Assembly (NCBI GenBank): GCA_964473245.1
Contig: CAYYOL010000030.1
Span: 1-28,486, forward strand
Length of the DNA: 28,486 nt
Direction of reading: 5' to 3'
From: CAYZJV01 sp964473245
Lineage (GTDB): Bacteria; Spirochaetota; Spirochaetia; Sphaerochaetales; Sphaerochaetaceae
The position numbers and the translations under genes were made by a program. The notes under the pieces were generated by a model. That model was not told the origin of the DNA and searched no databases. It saw only the letters and a program-made list of their open reading frames with translations. Below, piece by piece: positions 7,058 through 15,078 of this stretch (its first letter is position 1; each line of letters opens with the position of its first letter).

Positions 7058-7879
7058 CTACTCTATCCAGTTCTCCAACCCATTTACAGCGACATTGGCA
7101 CTGAGCATACCGCTGAAGACTACGTAGGAACCGGTGACACATGGCGGACCGAGCACCATATCCGAAGCAAAGGCGACATCGAGATGACCGAACTGTGTGG
7201 CAATGGTTGCGACGGAGAAACTCTTCTCTTGGGCATCGGGGTTGCTAAATGGAGCCTCTCTTACCGCAAGCACTGGACCACAAATAAGAACAATATCATC
7301 GGCCAGACTCTGGTTTCTCTGTTCCTCCGGAATATCGGGATCATGTTTCATCATAAAGTTTAGCGGAAATACACGTTTATCGGTCAGTAATGTCGGAAAT
7401 CTGGCTTCGTCGGGATTCGCCGTATATGACTCCTCGTAGGCCTCTCTGCTTGTGTAAGATTCCAAGACGAATGGAAACGCAACCATCTGCATAGTGATAG
7501 ACTGCCCCTCCTCCAATGGGGGGAGCACAGCCGCATTCACCAGATGCGCAACGAATACCCCGTCTTGTGCCTGGTTTGTACAAGCGACCACTGCTGAGAG
7601 TGCATCGGCATCCTTGGCGGTAGCATTGAAAAACGGCATAGCCGTCCACAAACAGCGCCCCGAAAGATGTGTATCGGTTCCCAGAATCCGAATATCCTCT
7701 CCATCGCGTACAGCCCGAAAAATGAACTCAACACCAGAGGGGAGCGTATGCACCATATAGAATGCACCATGGGCGCTTCTCCATCGAGCAGCCTTGTACA
7801 TCTCGAGCATCTGATCTGAATCCAACACCCCATCCTTCACGAGGTATTCCAAAGAAAGATTACGGATAAATACCGGCAT
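7058..7879 (-). CDS. Conserved-looking protein of unknown function
   Basis: I do not recognise this 273-residue protein. It is soluble, without signal peptide or membrane helices, and of ordinary composition. The N-terminal part (about 1-75) is acidic and ends in VHTLPSGVEFIFRAV. The central part (about 95-170) has alternating hydrophobic strands (DGVFVAHLVNAAVL, SITMQMVAFPFVLESY). The C-terminal part holds DDIVLICGPVLAVREAPF and ATIATQFGHLDVAFASDMV, and could be a beta-rich OB-like domain. The ATG at 7879 has GGGAGG five to six bases upstream; an earlier GTG at 7945 lacks this. Its stop is 11 bp from the C69 gene stop and it is divergent from mntP. Confidence 0.7.
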   Translation of the reverse strand: MPVFIRNLSLEYLVKDGVLDSDQMLEMYKAARWRSAHGAFYMVHTLPSGVEFIFRAVRDGEDIRILGTDTHLSGRCLWTAMPFFNATAKDADALSAVVACTNQAQDGVFVAHLVNAAVLPPLEEGQSITMQMVAFPFVLESYTSREAYEESYTANPDEARFPTLLTDKRVFPLNFMMKHDPDIPEEQRNQSLADDIVLICGPVLAVREAPFSNPDAQEKSFSVATIATQFGHLDVAFASDMVLGPPCVTGSYVVFSGMLSANVAVNGLENWIE

Positions 7880-7947
7880 GACTTCCTCCCACAGGTCGTA
7901 GGGTACCAGAGAATGGGATGATTTGCTATGTGTAATCGACCACATAC

Positions 7948-7976
7948 TTGTTCACCAATTCCATAACCGTTAGAAT
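7948..7976 (+). promoter_or_regulatory. Sigma70 promoter of the mntP operon
   Basis: TTGTTC and TAGAAT (5/6) are separated by exactly 17 bp. The expected transcription start (about 7983-7985) coincides with the mntP ATG at 7985, so the message would have no leader or only two bases. The AGGA at 7977-7980 would not be transcribed. No yybP-ykoY manganese riboswitch can fit. Confidence 0.65.
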
Positions 7977-7984
7977 AGGATGCT

Positions 7985-8596
7985 ATGAGTTGGGCAGAAT
8001 TCATTGTCGTATTCGGTATCGCAATCGGGCTCTCGATGGATGCCTTTGCCGTCTCCATCACCCAAGGGGCCTGTCTTGAGATACGAAGCCTCCGTTATCC
8101 GTATATCATCGGGATCACGTTTGGACTCTTTCAAGCGATCATGCCCTTGATCGGATGGCTGGCAGGCACAACATTCCGTGCATATATCCAGGAGATCGAC
8201 CATTGGATCGCTTTGATGCTGTTGTCTATCATCGGTACGAAGATGTTCCTCGATGGATTTCTCGACTATAGGAGAAAGCGCAGAGCCCGTTCTGTGGGTG
8301 AGGCATGCCCAGATACCATCGGTTCATCATTATGCCTCCACACCCTCCTCATGATGGGAATCGCCACAAGTATCGATGCCCTCGCCGTCGGCATCACCTT
8401 TGGCATGCTCCATATGAACATCTGGATCAGCATTGTGATCATCGGCATCACTACCTATATCCTCTCAACTATCGGAGTGCTTATCGGGAAACGGGCCGGC
8501 CCATTACTGGGAGATCGCATGGAGATGATCGGAGGCGTAGTCCTCATAGCCCTCGGTATAAAGATAGTGGTCGAACACCTCATAAAGGGGATCTAG
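7985..8596 (+). CDS. mntP: Manganese efflux pump MntP
   Basis: A 203-residue membrane protein with about six helices in two repeated halves. Each half carries the acidic signature of the family: GLSMDAFAVS at about residues 15-24 and GIATSIDALAVGI in the second half, with glycine-rich partner helices. MntP proteins export Mn(II) from the cytoplasm. It is the first gene of an operon with a TatD-like hydrolase (next ATG directly after the TAG) and tcdA. There is no leader in which a manganese riboswitch could sit; any control must act at the promoter. Confidence 0.92.
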   Translation: MSWAEFIVVFGIAIGLSMDAFAVSITQGACLEIRSLRYPYIIGITFGLFQAIMPLIGWLAGTTFRAYIQEIDHWIALMLLSIIGTKMFLDGFLDYRRKRRARSVGEACPDTIGSSLCLHTLLMMGIATSIDALAVGITFGMLHMNIWISIVIIGITTYILSTIGVLIGKRAGPLLGDRMEMIGGVVLIALGIKIVVEHLIKGI

Positions 8597-9313
8597 ATGA
8601 TCGATATTCACAGACATCTACCTACGGCCGAAGAGAATCCCCCTCCCGATTCCTGGAAAATCTGGTACGCCTCCAGCACTCCCGAAGAGTGGCAGGCAAT
8701 GCAAGTATTGACACTACCAGATACCTGCAGGCGGGGCTACGGACTACTTCCCACCAAGTGCGTGAATATTGAAACGGCAGTGAGTTCACTGGCAGACCTG
8801 GTTAAATCCGATCCCCATGGATACTTCGGCGAATTCGGGCTCGACTATCGCTATAGGCATATCGTGCCACAGGATCATCAATTCTCCCTTGCCGTGGAAC
8901 TGCTTCGTCTTGCGCGATATATGGGGAGGCCGGCTGTACTGCATCACGTCGGTCCCATGGGAGATCTCGAAGCGGTACTGAAAGCCGTTCCGGGAACCTC
9001 TCCGGTGATTGTGCACGGGTATCTGAAATCGGTCGAGTCTGCTCGAAGACTAGCCACACTGGGTGCGACCATCTCACTCGGTCCACCTGTGTGGAAAAAA
9101 GCAACGAAACTGGGTCGCCGCCTAGCAGAGATCGACATACCGTTCCTTCTAGAGACCGACTTCCAACGAGAGGATGGTGATACCTATACAGAGACTGTCA
9201 CCGAGCATACCATGCGGATCGCTGACCTCATGGACATGCAGAGAGAAGAAATCGAGGAGCTATGCAATGGATATGCGCAGGTTTTTGAGAATTGGTCGTC
9301 TATTGGGAGATGA
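8597..9313 (+). CDS. TatD-family metal-dependent hydrolase
   Basis: A 238-residue TIM-barrel amidohydrolase-type protein. Metal ligands are all visible: H5 and H7 in IHRH, E79 in GEFGLD, H116 in LHHVG, H140 in IVHGY and D188 in LLETD. TatD enzymes are Mg-dependent DNases or related phosphodiesterases. This one is shorter than the usual 255-265 residues and divergent, so the exact substrate is open. The ATG follows the mntP stop with no gap, after an AGGGGA site, and the 3' end overlaps tcdA by 47 nt. Confidence 0.85.
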   Translation: MIDIHRHLPTAEENPPPDSWKIWYASSTPEEWQAMQVLTLPDTCRRGYGLLPTKCVNIETAVSSLADLVKSDPHGYFGEFGLDYRYRHIVPQDHQFSLAVELLRLARYMGRPAVLHHVGPMGDLEAVLKAVPGTSPVIVHGYLKSVESARRLATLGATISLGPPVWKKATKLGRRLAEIDIPFLLETDFQREDGDTYTETVTEHTMRIADLMDMQREEIEELCNGYAQVFENWSSIGR

Positions 9314-10037
9314 GTCTGTACACATGCTCTCCGAATGCCATGTGACTGTGGTTGGCATGGGAGCCGTTGGGTCCTACGCGCTCGAGGTCCTAGCTCGGAG
9401 TGGAGTTAGACACATTCGAGTTGTCGACTTCGATACCGTCGGCATCACCAATATCAATCGACAACTATTGGCGACCGAATCGACACTTGGTCGAAAGAAG
9501 GTCGAAGTCGCTAGACAACGCGTGCTCGATATCAACCCCGAGGCTCATGTGGAATCGTTTGATATCTTCGCACACGAGGAATCCCTCGATACCATCCTCG
9601 TTGAACCGGTCGACCTGGTTTTGGATGCAATCGATTCAGTCGCACCGAAACTGGCGCTACTTGAGGGAGTCTATCGCCGAAACATTCCGGTGATCTCGTC
9701 TATGGGTGCAGCACTGCGTACCGATCCGTCCAGAATCACTACCGGAGACCTCATGGATACCTATGGTTGCCCGCTAGCGAAACACATACGGACAAAATTA
9801 CGCAGGCGTGGGATCGATCGTGGAATCATGACCGTTTTCTCTCCGGAACCGGTGAATTTCCACTATGAGGATCCCGAACGGGAAACACACGCAGAATTCA
9901 ACGAACAGATTCTCGATCGTGGGCGTGTTAGGCGAGTACTCGGTAGTCTCCCGAGCATAACGGGAATATTTGGGCTTCGTCTTGGTCACGAAGCTGTATT
10001 CTCACTGCTCGATATGAAGAGGATCGTTACCCCATGA
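9267..10037 (+). CDS. tcdA: tRNA ct6A dehydratase (ThiF/E1-like, TcdA/CsdL)
   Basis: A 256-residue E1-like adenylating enzyme. The nucleotide site is VVGMGAVGSYALE (about residues 28-40), followed by VVDFDTVGITNINRQ, with the N-x2-RQ arginine of E1-like enzymes, and VLDAIDSVAPK. The C-terminal half carries SSMGAALRTDPSRI, typical of TcdA, which uses ATP to cyclise N6-threonylcarbamoyladenosine at position 37 of ANN-decoding tRNAs. The start at 9267 has GAGGAG seven bases upstream. It lies inside the end of the TatD-like gene, so the pair is translationally coupled. Confidence 0.9.
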   Translation: MDMRRFLRIGRLLGDESVHMLSECHVTVVGMGAVGSYALEVLARSGVRHIRVVDFDTVGITNINRQLLATESTLGRKKVEVARQRVLDINPEAHVESFDIFAHEESLDTILVEPVDLVLDAIDSVAPKLALLEGVYRRNIPVISSMGAALRTDPSRITTGDLMDTYGCPLAKHIRTKLRRRGIDRGIMTVFSPEPVNFHYEDPERETHAEFNEQILDRGRVRRVLGSLPSITGIFGLRLGHEAVFSLLDMKRIVTP

Positions 10038-10052
10038 CAAGAGGCGTACCCG

Positions 10053-10067
10053 GGAGGCTTCGCCTCC
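10053..10067 (+). terminator. Short G+C hairpin after tcdA
   Basis: GGAGGC and GCCTCC form a 6-bp stem with a TTC loop, 15 bp past the tcdA stop. The downstream sequence has only interrupted T runs (CGTTTCGTTT), so termination would be weak. Confidence 0.35.
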
Positions 10068-10165
10068 GCTACCCTCGTTTCGTTTGGAAGTGAAGCAAAA
10101 CAGCCAGCTCCGTAGTGTTATTCCTTGAGGCCATAACTACATGGTAAGCAAGGAGGAAAACACGT

Positions 10166-11197
10166 ATGAAACAAGCAAAGAGAGTTGGCGCACGATTATT
10201 GGTGTGCGTGGTACTGATTATCATTGGGTTGGGCACCGCATGCGAACAAGAGAATACCGGATACGCCAGTCTCCGCATCGTATTGGTAACCGAGACCGAG
10301 CAGGTCGATCGGAACATAGCTCCCGGTGGTGAAGAGCCGCTGCAGCTGGTCAAGTACTCCATTCAAGGCGTAGGGCCGAACAACATCCAGCTGGATGCAT
10401 TGGAAAGCATCGAGGAATCCTTCATAATCGGGAACCTGACACTCGGTCACTGGTCTTTCACCGCGGTCGGGTACAATAAGAACGATATCCCTGTGGCGCA
10501 AGGGAATGTTGAGACCGTCATTGAATCGGATATGAACCATATCGAGATTGTGTTGGACTCCATGGTCGGTTCGGGATCCTTTTCGCTAACTTGCAACTGG
10601 GATCCGGCATACACGGCACCAGGGTCCACCATTCAGATGAGACTCACCGACTATGCAGGCAATACCGTATCCGAAACCTCGATGGAACACCATATGGATG
10701 AGGGGCAAGCGACGCTCTCGGGATCTGGAATTTCTGCAGGATACTACACCGTCTCAGTTCAGCTCACCTCCGCAGGAGAGACCATAGGGGGTTTTGTGGA
10801 GACGGTGAGGATCATAGATTCCACCCTGACGCATGCCGAACGCACCTTGGATTTGGGAAAAGTGCTCGACACCGTTGGATTCACAATAGTGGACAACATT
10901 GCAGCTCCGGTTGATGGAACGCTTACGGTATCCCCATCTGTGGTGACCGCAGGTTCAAGCGCCACGTTGAGTTTCTCTCCCTATTTTGGTGACAACCCGG
11001 TTCCCTCTGGATTGAACATGCAATGGTATGTCGATGGAACGTTAATACCGGGTGCAACCGAGTCTACGTATGAAATCGGTATGGTGCCAGGTGGCACCAC
11101 TCGATACGATATCGTTGTGAGTCTTCCTGAAAGTGGTTCAGTCGGATCGCAGGGAATCGAGCTCCATGCCGAGGTGGAACCTAGTATTATACAGTGA
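10166..11197 (+). CDS. Predicted secreted lipoprotein with beta-sandwich-like repeats
   Basis: A 343-residue exported protein of unknown function. Residues 1-25 form a signal peptide ending GTA before Cys26, a relaxed spirochaete-type lipobox. The mature part is rich in Thr, Ser, Gly and Val and appears all-beta. It has a first region around LVKYSIQGVG and NLTLGHWSFTAVGYNKNDIPVAQG, a second around YTAPGSTIQMRL and ISAGYYTVSVQL, and an Ig-like C-terminal segment (PSVVTAGSSATLSFSPYF, then MQWYVDGTLIPGATESTYEI) resembling bacterial Ig-like or PKD-like modules. AAGGAGG lies eight bases before the ATG. It may be a surface adhesin or ligand-binding lipoprotein, but no enzyme motif is seen. Confidence 0.75.
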   Translation: MKQAKRVGARLLVCVVLIIIGLGTACEQENTGYASLRIVLVTETEQVDRNIAPGGEEPLQLVKYSIQGVGPNNIQLDALESIEESFIIGNLTLGHWSFTAVGYNKNDIPVAQGNVETVIESDMNHIEIVLDSMVGSGSFSLTCNWDPAYTAPGSTIQMRLTDYAGNTVSETSMEHHMDEGQATLSGSGISAGYYTVSVQLTSAGETIGGFVETVRIIDSTLTHAERTLDLGKVLDTVGFTIVDNIAAPVDGTLTVSPSVVTAGSSATLSFSPYFGDNPVPSGLNMQWYVDGTLIPGATESTYEIGMVPGGTTRYDIVVSLPESGSVGSQGIELHAEVEPSIIQ

Positions 11198-11209
11198 TTG
11201 CCGTATGCA

Positions 11210-11617
11210 CTACAGCTCTGAAGCGGCCTGTGCAAACCATGACTCAAAAGGTTCTGGCCGCTTCGTATCGAGATTGACAGACGCAACCCGTACGTGAAGC
11301 GTGCAGATCAAGGCATCCCCGCGACGGATCTCCTGAAGAAAGACCATTGAGAATCGTTTTGCCTGTTCGAGCGAAGTATGCACCGTGAGCAAGTCATCGA
11401 GAAAAGCTGGCGCATGGTACTCAACCGAGAGGCTTTTAACGACGAATGCAATGCGGCGTTCGCTGATGAGCTCTGCCTGACCAGGACGGTCGGCAGAGAC
11501 ATCACGAAGGAGTTCGGTTCTGGCGTGTTCGGCAAAATCGAGGTATCGCCCATGATAGACGATACCACCGGCATCGGTATCACTATAGTAGACACGAAGA
11601 GAAAACTGATGAGCCAT
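11210..11617 (-). CDS. ybgC: YbgC-type 4-hydroxybenzoyl-CoA thioesterase family protein
   Basis: A 135-residue hot-dog-fold acyl-CoA thioesterase. The signature YYSDTDAGGIVYHGRYLDFAEHAR near the N-terminus includes the catalytic Asp of the family. The usual strand ending FLQEIRRGDALICTLHVRVASV follows. Such enzymes hydrolyse short acyl-CoA esters and in proteobacteria travel with Tol-Pal. Here it is instead the last gene of the dap/lysine operon, with its ATG 12 bp past the lysA stop and AAGGAG upstream. Its C-terminus converges on the lipoprotein gene with a 12-bp gap and no clear terminator. A CoA-ester role in lysine synthesis is not obvious, since DapL makes acyl intermediates unnecessary. 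Confidence 0.88.
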   Translation of the reverse strand: MAHQFSLRVYYSDTDAGGIVYHGRYLDFAEHARTELLRDVSADRPGQAELISERRIAFVVKSLSVEYHAPAFLDDLLTVHTSLEQAKRFSMVFLQEIRRGDALICTLHVRVASVNLDTKRPEPFESWFAQAASEL

Positions 11618-11629
11618 AGCAACTCCTTC

Positions 11630-12871
11630 CTAGAAATGCAGCGTCGCGAACAGATCGTCCATAGTCTCTGCCCTACGAATCATGCTCACATCGCCTGACT
11701 CTTCAAGCAGATACTCGGCAGATCGGAGTTTTGCGTTGTAGTTGAACCCCATTGCATGACCATGTGCTCCGGTATCGTGGATAACCAGGACATCTCCGGG
11801 TGCGATCGGTGGTAACGTTCTATCGATGGCGAACTTGTCATTGTTCTCACAGAGAGAGCCGGTGACATCGTATACCTCGGTCTTCGCAGCATCCTGCTTA
11901 CCCACAACCGTGATATGGTGATATGCTCCATAGAGTGCAGGACGCATGAGATTTGCCATGGAGGAATCGACTCCCACGTATTTCTTGTACTTCTCAGTCA
12001 CGTGACGAACCTTGGTAACCAAATAGCCGAATGGTCCAGTGACCATTCTTCCACACTCAAACACGATCTTCAGAGGATCCAACCCAGCTGGAACGATCAT
12101 CTGTTCGTAGAGTTCTCGAATCTGACCACTCACCCATGGGAGATCCATCGCATCCTGATCCGGACGGTACGGAATACCGATACCTCCGCCCATGTTGACG
12201 AACTCCATGCGGATACCGAGCTCCTTGTTCAAACGGATAGCTTGAGCAAAGAGCATGCGGGCAGTCTCAACGATATAGGTACCATCCAACTCATTCGAAG
12301 CAACCATGGTGTGGAGTGCGAACCGTTTCGCTCCCAACTCCTGTGCTCTCTTATAGGCTGGAAGCAGCTGTTCTGTCGTGATCCCGTACTTGGCTTCAAC
12401 CGGATTACCGATTATGGCATTCCCAGTCCGATCCGGACCTGGGTTGTAGCGGAACGAGATCAATTCAGGCATACCGGCAGCTCGCTCCAATGTATCGATA
12501 TGGGTGATATCATCGAGATTGATCACTGCCTTCATATCATAAGCAGCTTTGAACTCTTCATCTGGAGTATCGTTACTGGTGAACATGATATCCTCACCAG
12601 AGATGCCTGCCTGCTGTGACAAGATCAACTCTGGAAGAGAACTACAATCAGCACCGAAGCCCTCCTCCTTCATGATCTGCAATATCGCAGGATTCGGACA
12701 AGCCTTCACCGCATAGTAGTTTTTGAAACCGGGAACCCACGAAAACGCGTCCTTGAATGCTCTAGCTTGCGCACGAATCCCCTTTTCATCATAGAGATGA
12801 AACGGAGTCTGATACGTATCTGCAAGCTCGATCATTCGTCGATCTTCGATCGGAAGTCTCTTCTCGCTCAT
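11630..12871 (-). CDS. lysA: Diaminopimelate decarboxylase
   Basis: About 413 residues; fold-type III PLP enzyme converting meso-diaminopimelate to L-lysine. The PLP lysine lies in YYAVKACPNP (about residue 53). Further motifs are the glycine-rich GGGIGIPY, the ECGRMVTGPFG segment, the catalytic SLCENND cysteine region and the HDTGAHGHAMGFNYN C-terminal segment. The sequence is of the divergent spirochaete/bacteroidete-like subgroup. The ATG at 12871 overlaps the dapL TGA by one base and is served by AGGAGG inside dapL; a GTG one codon earlier is also possible. Fourth gene of dapB-dapA-dapL-lysA-ybgC. Confidence 0.93.
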   Translation of the reverse strand: MSEKRLPIEDRRMIELADTYQTPFHLYDEKGIRAQARAFKDAFSWVPGFKNYYAVKACPNPAILQIMKEEGFGADCSSLPELILSQQAGISGEDIMFTSNDTPDEEFKAAYDMKAVINLDDITHIDTLERAAGMPELISFRYNPGPDRTGNAIIGNPVEAKYGITTEQLLPAYKRAQELGAKRFALHTMVASNELDGTYIVETARMLFAQAIRLNKELGIRMEFVNMGGGIGIPYRPDQDAMDLPWVSGQIRELYEQMIVPAGLDPLKIVFECGRMVTGPFGYLVTKVRHVTEKYKKYVGVDSSMANLMRPALYGAYHHITVVGKQDAAKTEVYDVTGSLCENNDKFAIDRTLPPIAPGDVLVIHDTGAHGHAMGFNYNAKLRSAEYLLEESGDVSMIRRAETMDDLFATLHF

Positions 12872-14115
12872 CACAGGGCCTCCTTGGGAATGACCAGATT
12901 CTTTTTAATACTCGCTACTGCAGTCTTGATATTCTCTCGGTGGCCGAATGCGCTCACGCGGATATACTGTTCACCTGCCGCTCCGAAACCGGAACCCGGA
13001 GTCGCGATCACCTGGCACTGAGTGAGTAGCTGATCAAAGAAGTCCCACGAAGCCATGTTGCCCGGTGTCTTCACCCAGAGATAGGGTGCGTTATCCCCTC
13101 CGAAAACGGTAAGCCCCACGGATCGGAGCCCCTCTCTGATGATTCGGGCATTCTCCATATAGTAGGCGATAATCTCTCGAGCCTGAGCAAGTCCTTCAGG
13201 TGAGAGCACAGCCAATCCACCAGCCTGAGCGATATTGCTTGCTCCGTTGAAGAAAGTGACCTGTCTTCGGAACCACATCTTGTGCAGTTCTCCCGGCTCT
13301 GAATCTTCGGCCATGAGCTCCTTAGGAACGATTGTCCACCCAAGTCGCACACCGGTGAATCCTGCGAACTTCGAAAAGCTATTGATCTCGATCGCACACT
13401 CTCGAGCACCCGGGATAGCGAAAATTGATCGTGGCAACGAGGAATCACCGATATATTCAGCATAGGCTGCATCGAATATAATGATAGCCTTGTTCTCTCG
13501 TGCATAATCTACATACGATTGCAACTGTTCATGTGTAGCTACAGCCCCAGTGGGGTTGTTTGGACTGCAAAGATAGATAAGATCGACTTTCTGCTTCGGC
13601 GGTTCCGGAAAGAATCCGTTCTCTTCGGTACCGGCGAGATAGACGAATCCATCATACTCTCCCGCGTCTCGGTTGAACAAACCCGTTCTTCCAGACACGA
13701 CATTCGAGTCGACATACACTGGGTATGCTGGATCTTGAATCGCTACTACATTCTCTGAATCAAAGATGGATTGAATATTTGCCGCATCGGCCTTTGCTCC
13801 ATCGCTGACAAAGAACTCATCCGGAGCAATCTCGACTCCGATATTACGGTAATATGCAGCGAGAGCTTCACGGAGGGGCGTATCACCCTGTTCATCTCCG
13901 TAGCCGCTATAGGTCTCCGCCTTTCCCAGTGCATCCACTTTCCCATGCAGTCCATCGAGGATAGCCTGGGGTAATGGTTCGGTGGTATTTCCGATACCCA
14001 GCCGGTGGAGCGTGACTCCGGGATGCTCCTTCTGATAGGCGGAAGCTCTTCGTGCGATTTCGGGGAACAGATATCCCGCCGAAAGTTTTCGATAGTTCTT
14101 GTTGATAGTTGCCAT
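12871..14115 (-). CDS. dapL: LL-diaminopimelate aminotransferase
   Basis: A 414-residue fold-type I PLP aminotransferase that converts tetrahydrodipicolinate directly to LL-diaminopimelate using glutamate, replacing dapD/dapC/dapE. DapL-specific features are NYRKLSAGYLFPEIARR at the N-terminus, LHRLGIGNTTEPLP, and TYSGYGDEQGDTPLREALA. SPNNPTGAV and the PLP lysine in INSFSKFAGFTGVRLGW are shared with aspartate aminotransferases. DapL is known from plants, Chlamydia, Leptospira and other bacteria. AAGGAA precedes the ATG, and the gene starts 25 bp after dapA. Using DapL implies meso-DAP production would also need DapF, which is not in this window. Confidence 0.95.
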   Translation of the reverse strand: MATINKNYRKLSAGYLFPEIARRASAYQKEHPGVTLHRLGIGNTTEPLPQAILDGLHGKVDALGKAETYSGYGDEQGDTPLREALAAYYRNIGVEIAPDEFFVSDGAKADAANIQSIFDSENVVAIQDPAYPVYVDSNVVSGRTGLFNRDAGEYDGFVYLAGTEENGFFPEPPKQKVDLIYLCSPNNPTGAVATHEQLQSYVDYARENKAIIIFDAAYAEYIGDSSLPRSIFAIPGARECAIEINSFSKFAGFTGVRLGWTIVPKELMAEDSEPGELHKMWFRRQVTFFNGASNIAQAGGLAVLSPEGLAQAREIIAYYMENARIIREGLRSVGLTVFGGDNAPYLWVKTPGNMASWDFFDQLLTQCQVIATPGSGFGAAGEQYIRVSAFGHRENIKTAVASIKKNLVIPKEAL

Positions 14116-14140
14116 GAAAATTCCTTCTTATGTTCTCTAA

Positions 14141-15040
14141 CTATTTGTCGTTTCTTGTGATATCGAGCGGTGCAAGAGCATTCATGATCTGCGTCCTGTG
14201 CTCCTCTGTCTCCAGTCTACACATGGGAAGCCTGAACTCCTCTTCACACCAACCGAAACTGGCCATTGCCGTCTTGATAGGAATTGGGTTCGTCTCACAG
14301 AAACAGGCGCTGAAGAGTGGACTCAGATTCTTCTCCCAAGCACGTGCCTTTGCAATATCTCCATCCAAGGCTGCATGGATCATGGATCGCATATGTGAAG
14401 GTATCAAGTTTGACGCAACCGAAATGACACCATCACCCCCAGCCTCAACCAGATCCACTGCCATATTATCATCACCGCTCAATACTGAAAAGTCGTCTCC
14501 AGTGCGTGCAATGACATCCTTCATCTGCGCGAGATCGCCAGAAGCCTCTTTCACTGCAACAATGTTGGGACAATCCTGTGCAAGTCTCACCAGAGTGTCA
14601 GTTTCGATATTCACACCAGTTCTTCCCTTGATATTGTAGAGAATGCAGGGAATACGAACAGAATCCGCGATGGTTTTGAAGTGAAGATAGAGACCTTTCT
14701 GTGTCGGCTTGTTGTAGTAGGGATTCACCAGGAGCACAGCATCGACACCAGCAGTCTCTGCATGCTTTGAGAGTCTCACTGCCTCACTTGTGGCATTCGA
14801 TCCTGTTCCAGCAATCACCGGAACTCTCCCATTGGCGATCTCAACTGTCATCGCGATCACTCGATCATGTTCGGCGTGACTCAATGTCGGACTCTCACCT
14901 GTTGTACCACAGGGGACAAGACCATCTATACCCTGGGAAATCTGAAATTCAATAATCCGCTTGAATGCCTCGGCATCCACTAGGCCATACTTGGTGAAAG
15001 GGGTGATAATTGCCGTATACACGCCTGTAAATTTCTTCAT
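14141..15040 (-). CDS. dapA: 4-hydroxy-tetrahydrodipicolinate synthase, copy 1
   Basis: A 299-residue class I aldolase-type enzyme condensing pyruvate with aspartate semialdehyde. Catalytic features are present: the TT pair in CGTTGESPTL (46-47), VNPYYNKP, Y135 and the arginine of YNIKGRTG (carboxylate site), and the Schiff-base lysine K164 in AVKEASG. I use the second of two closely spaced ATGs: GAAGGAG is immediately adjacent to the first (15046) but six bases from the second (15040). It lies between dapB and dapL in the lysine operon. The 38-bp gap to dapB contains a tandem GCGCGAAG repeat. A second dapA (16928-17788) is clearly a paralogue. Confidence 0.93.
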   Translation of the reverse strand: MKKFTGVYTAIITPFTKYGLVDAEAFKRIIEFQISQGIDGLVPCGTTGESPTLSHAEHDRVIAMTVEIANGRVPVIAGTGSNATSEAVRLSKHAETAGVDAVLLVNPYYNKPTQKGLYLHFKTIADSVRIPCILYNIKGRTGVNIETDTLVRLAQDCPNIVAVKEASGDLAQMKDVIARTGDDFSVLSGDDNMAVDLVEAGGDGVISVASNLIPSHMRSMIHAALDGDIAKARAWEKNLSPLFSACFCETNPIPIKTAMASFGWCEEEFRLPMCRLETEEHRTQIMNALAPLDITRNDK

Positions 15041-15078
15041 CTTCATCTCCTTCGCGCCTTCGCGCAGCCCCTATTGGG

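Noticed and set aside
15041..15066. GCGCGAAG tandem repeat as a CRISPR-like or mobile repeat
   Set aside because: It is only two short copies in the dapB-dapA spacer next to the ribosome binding site; too little to call a repeat family.
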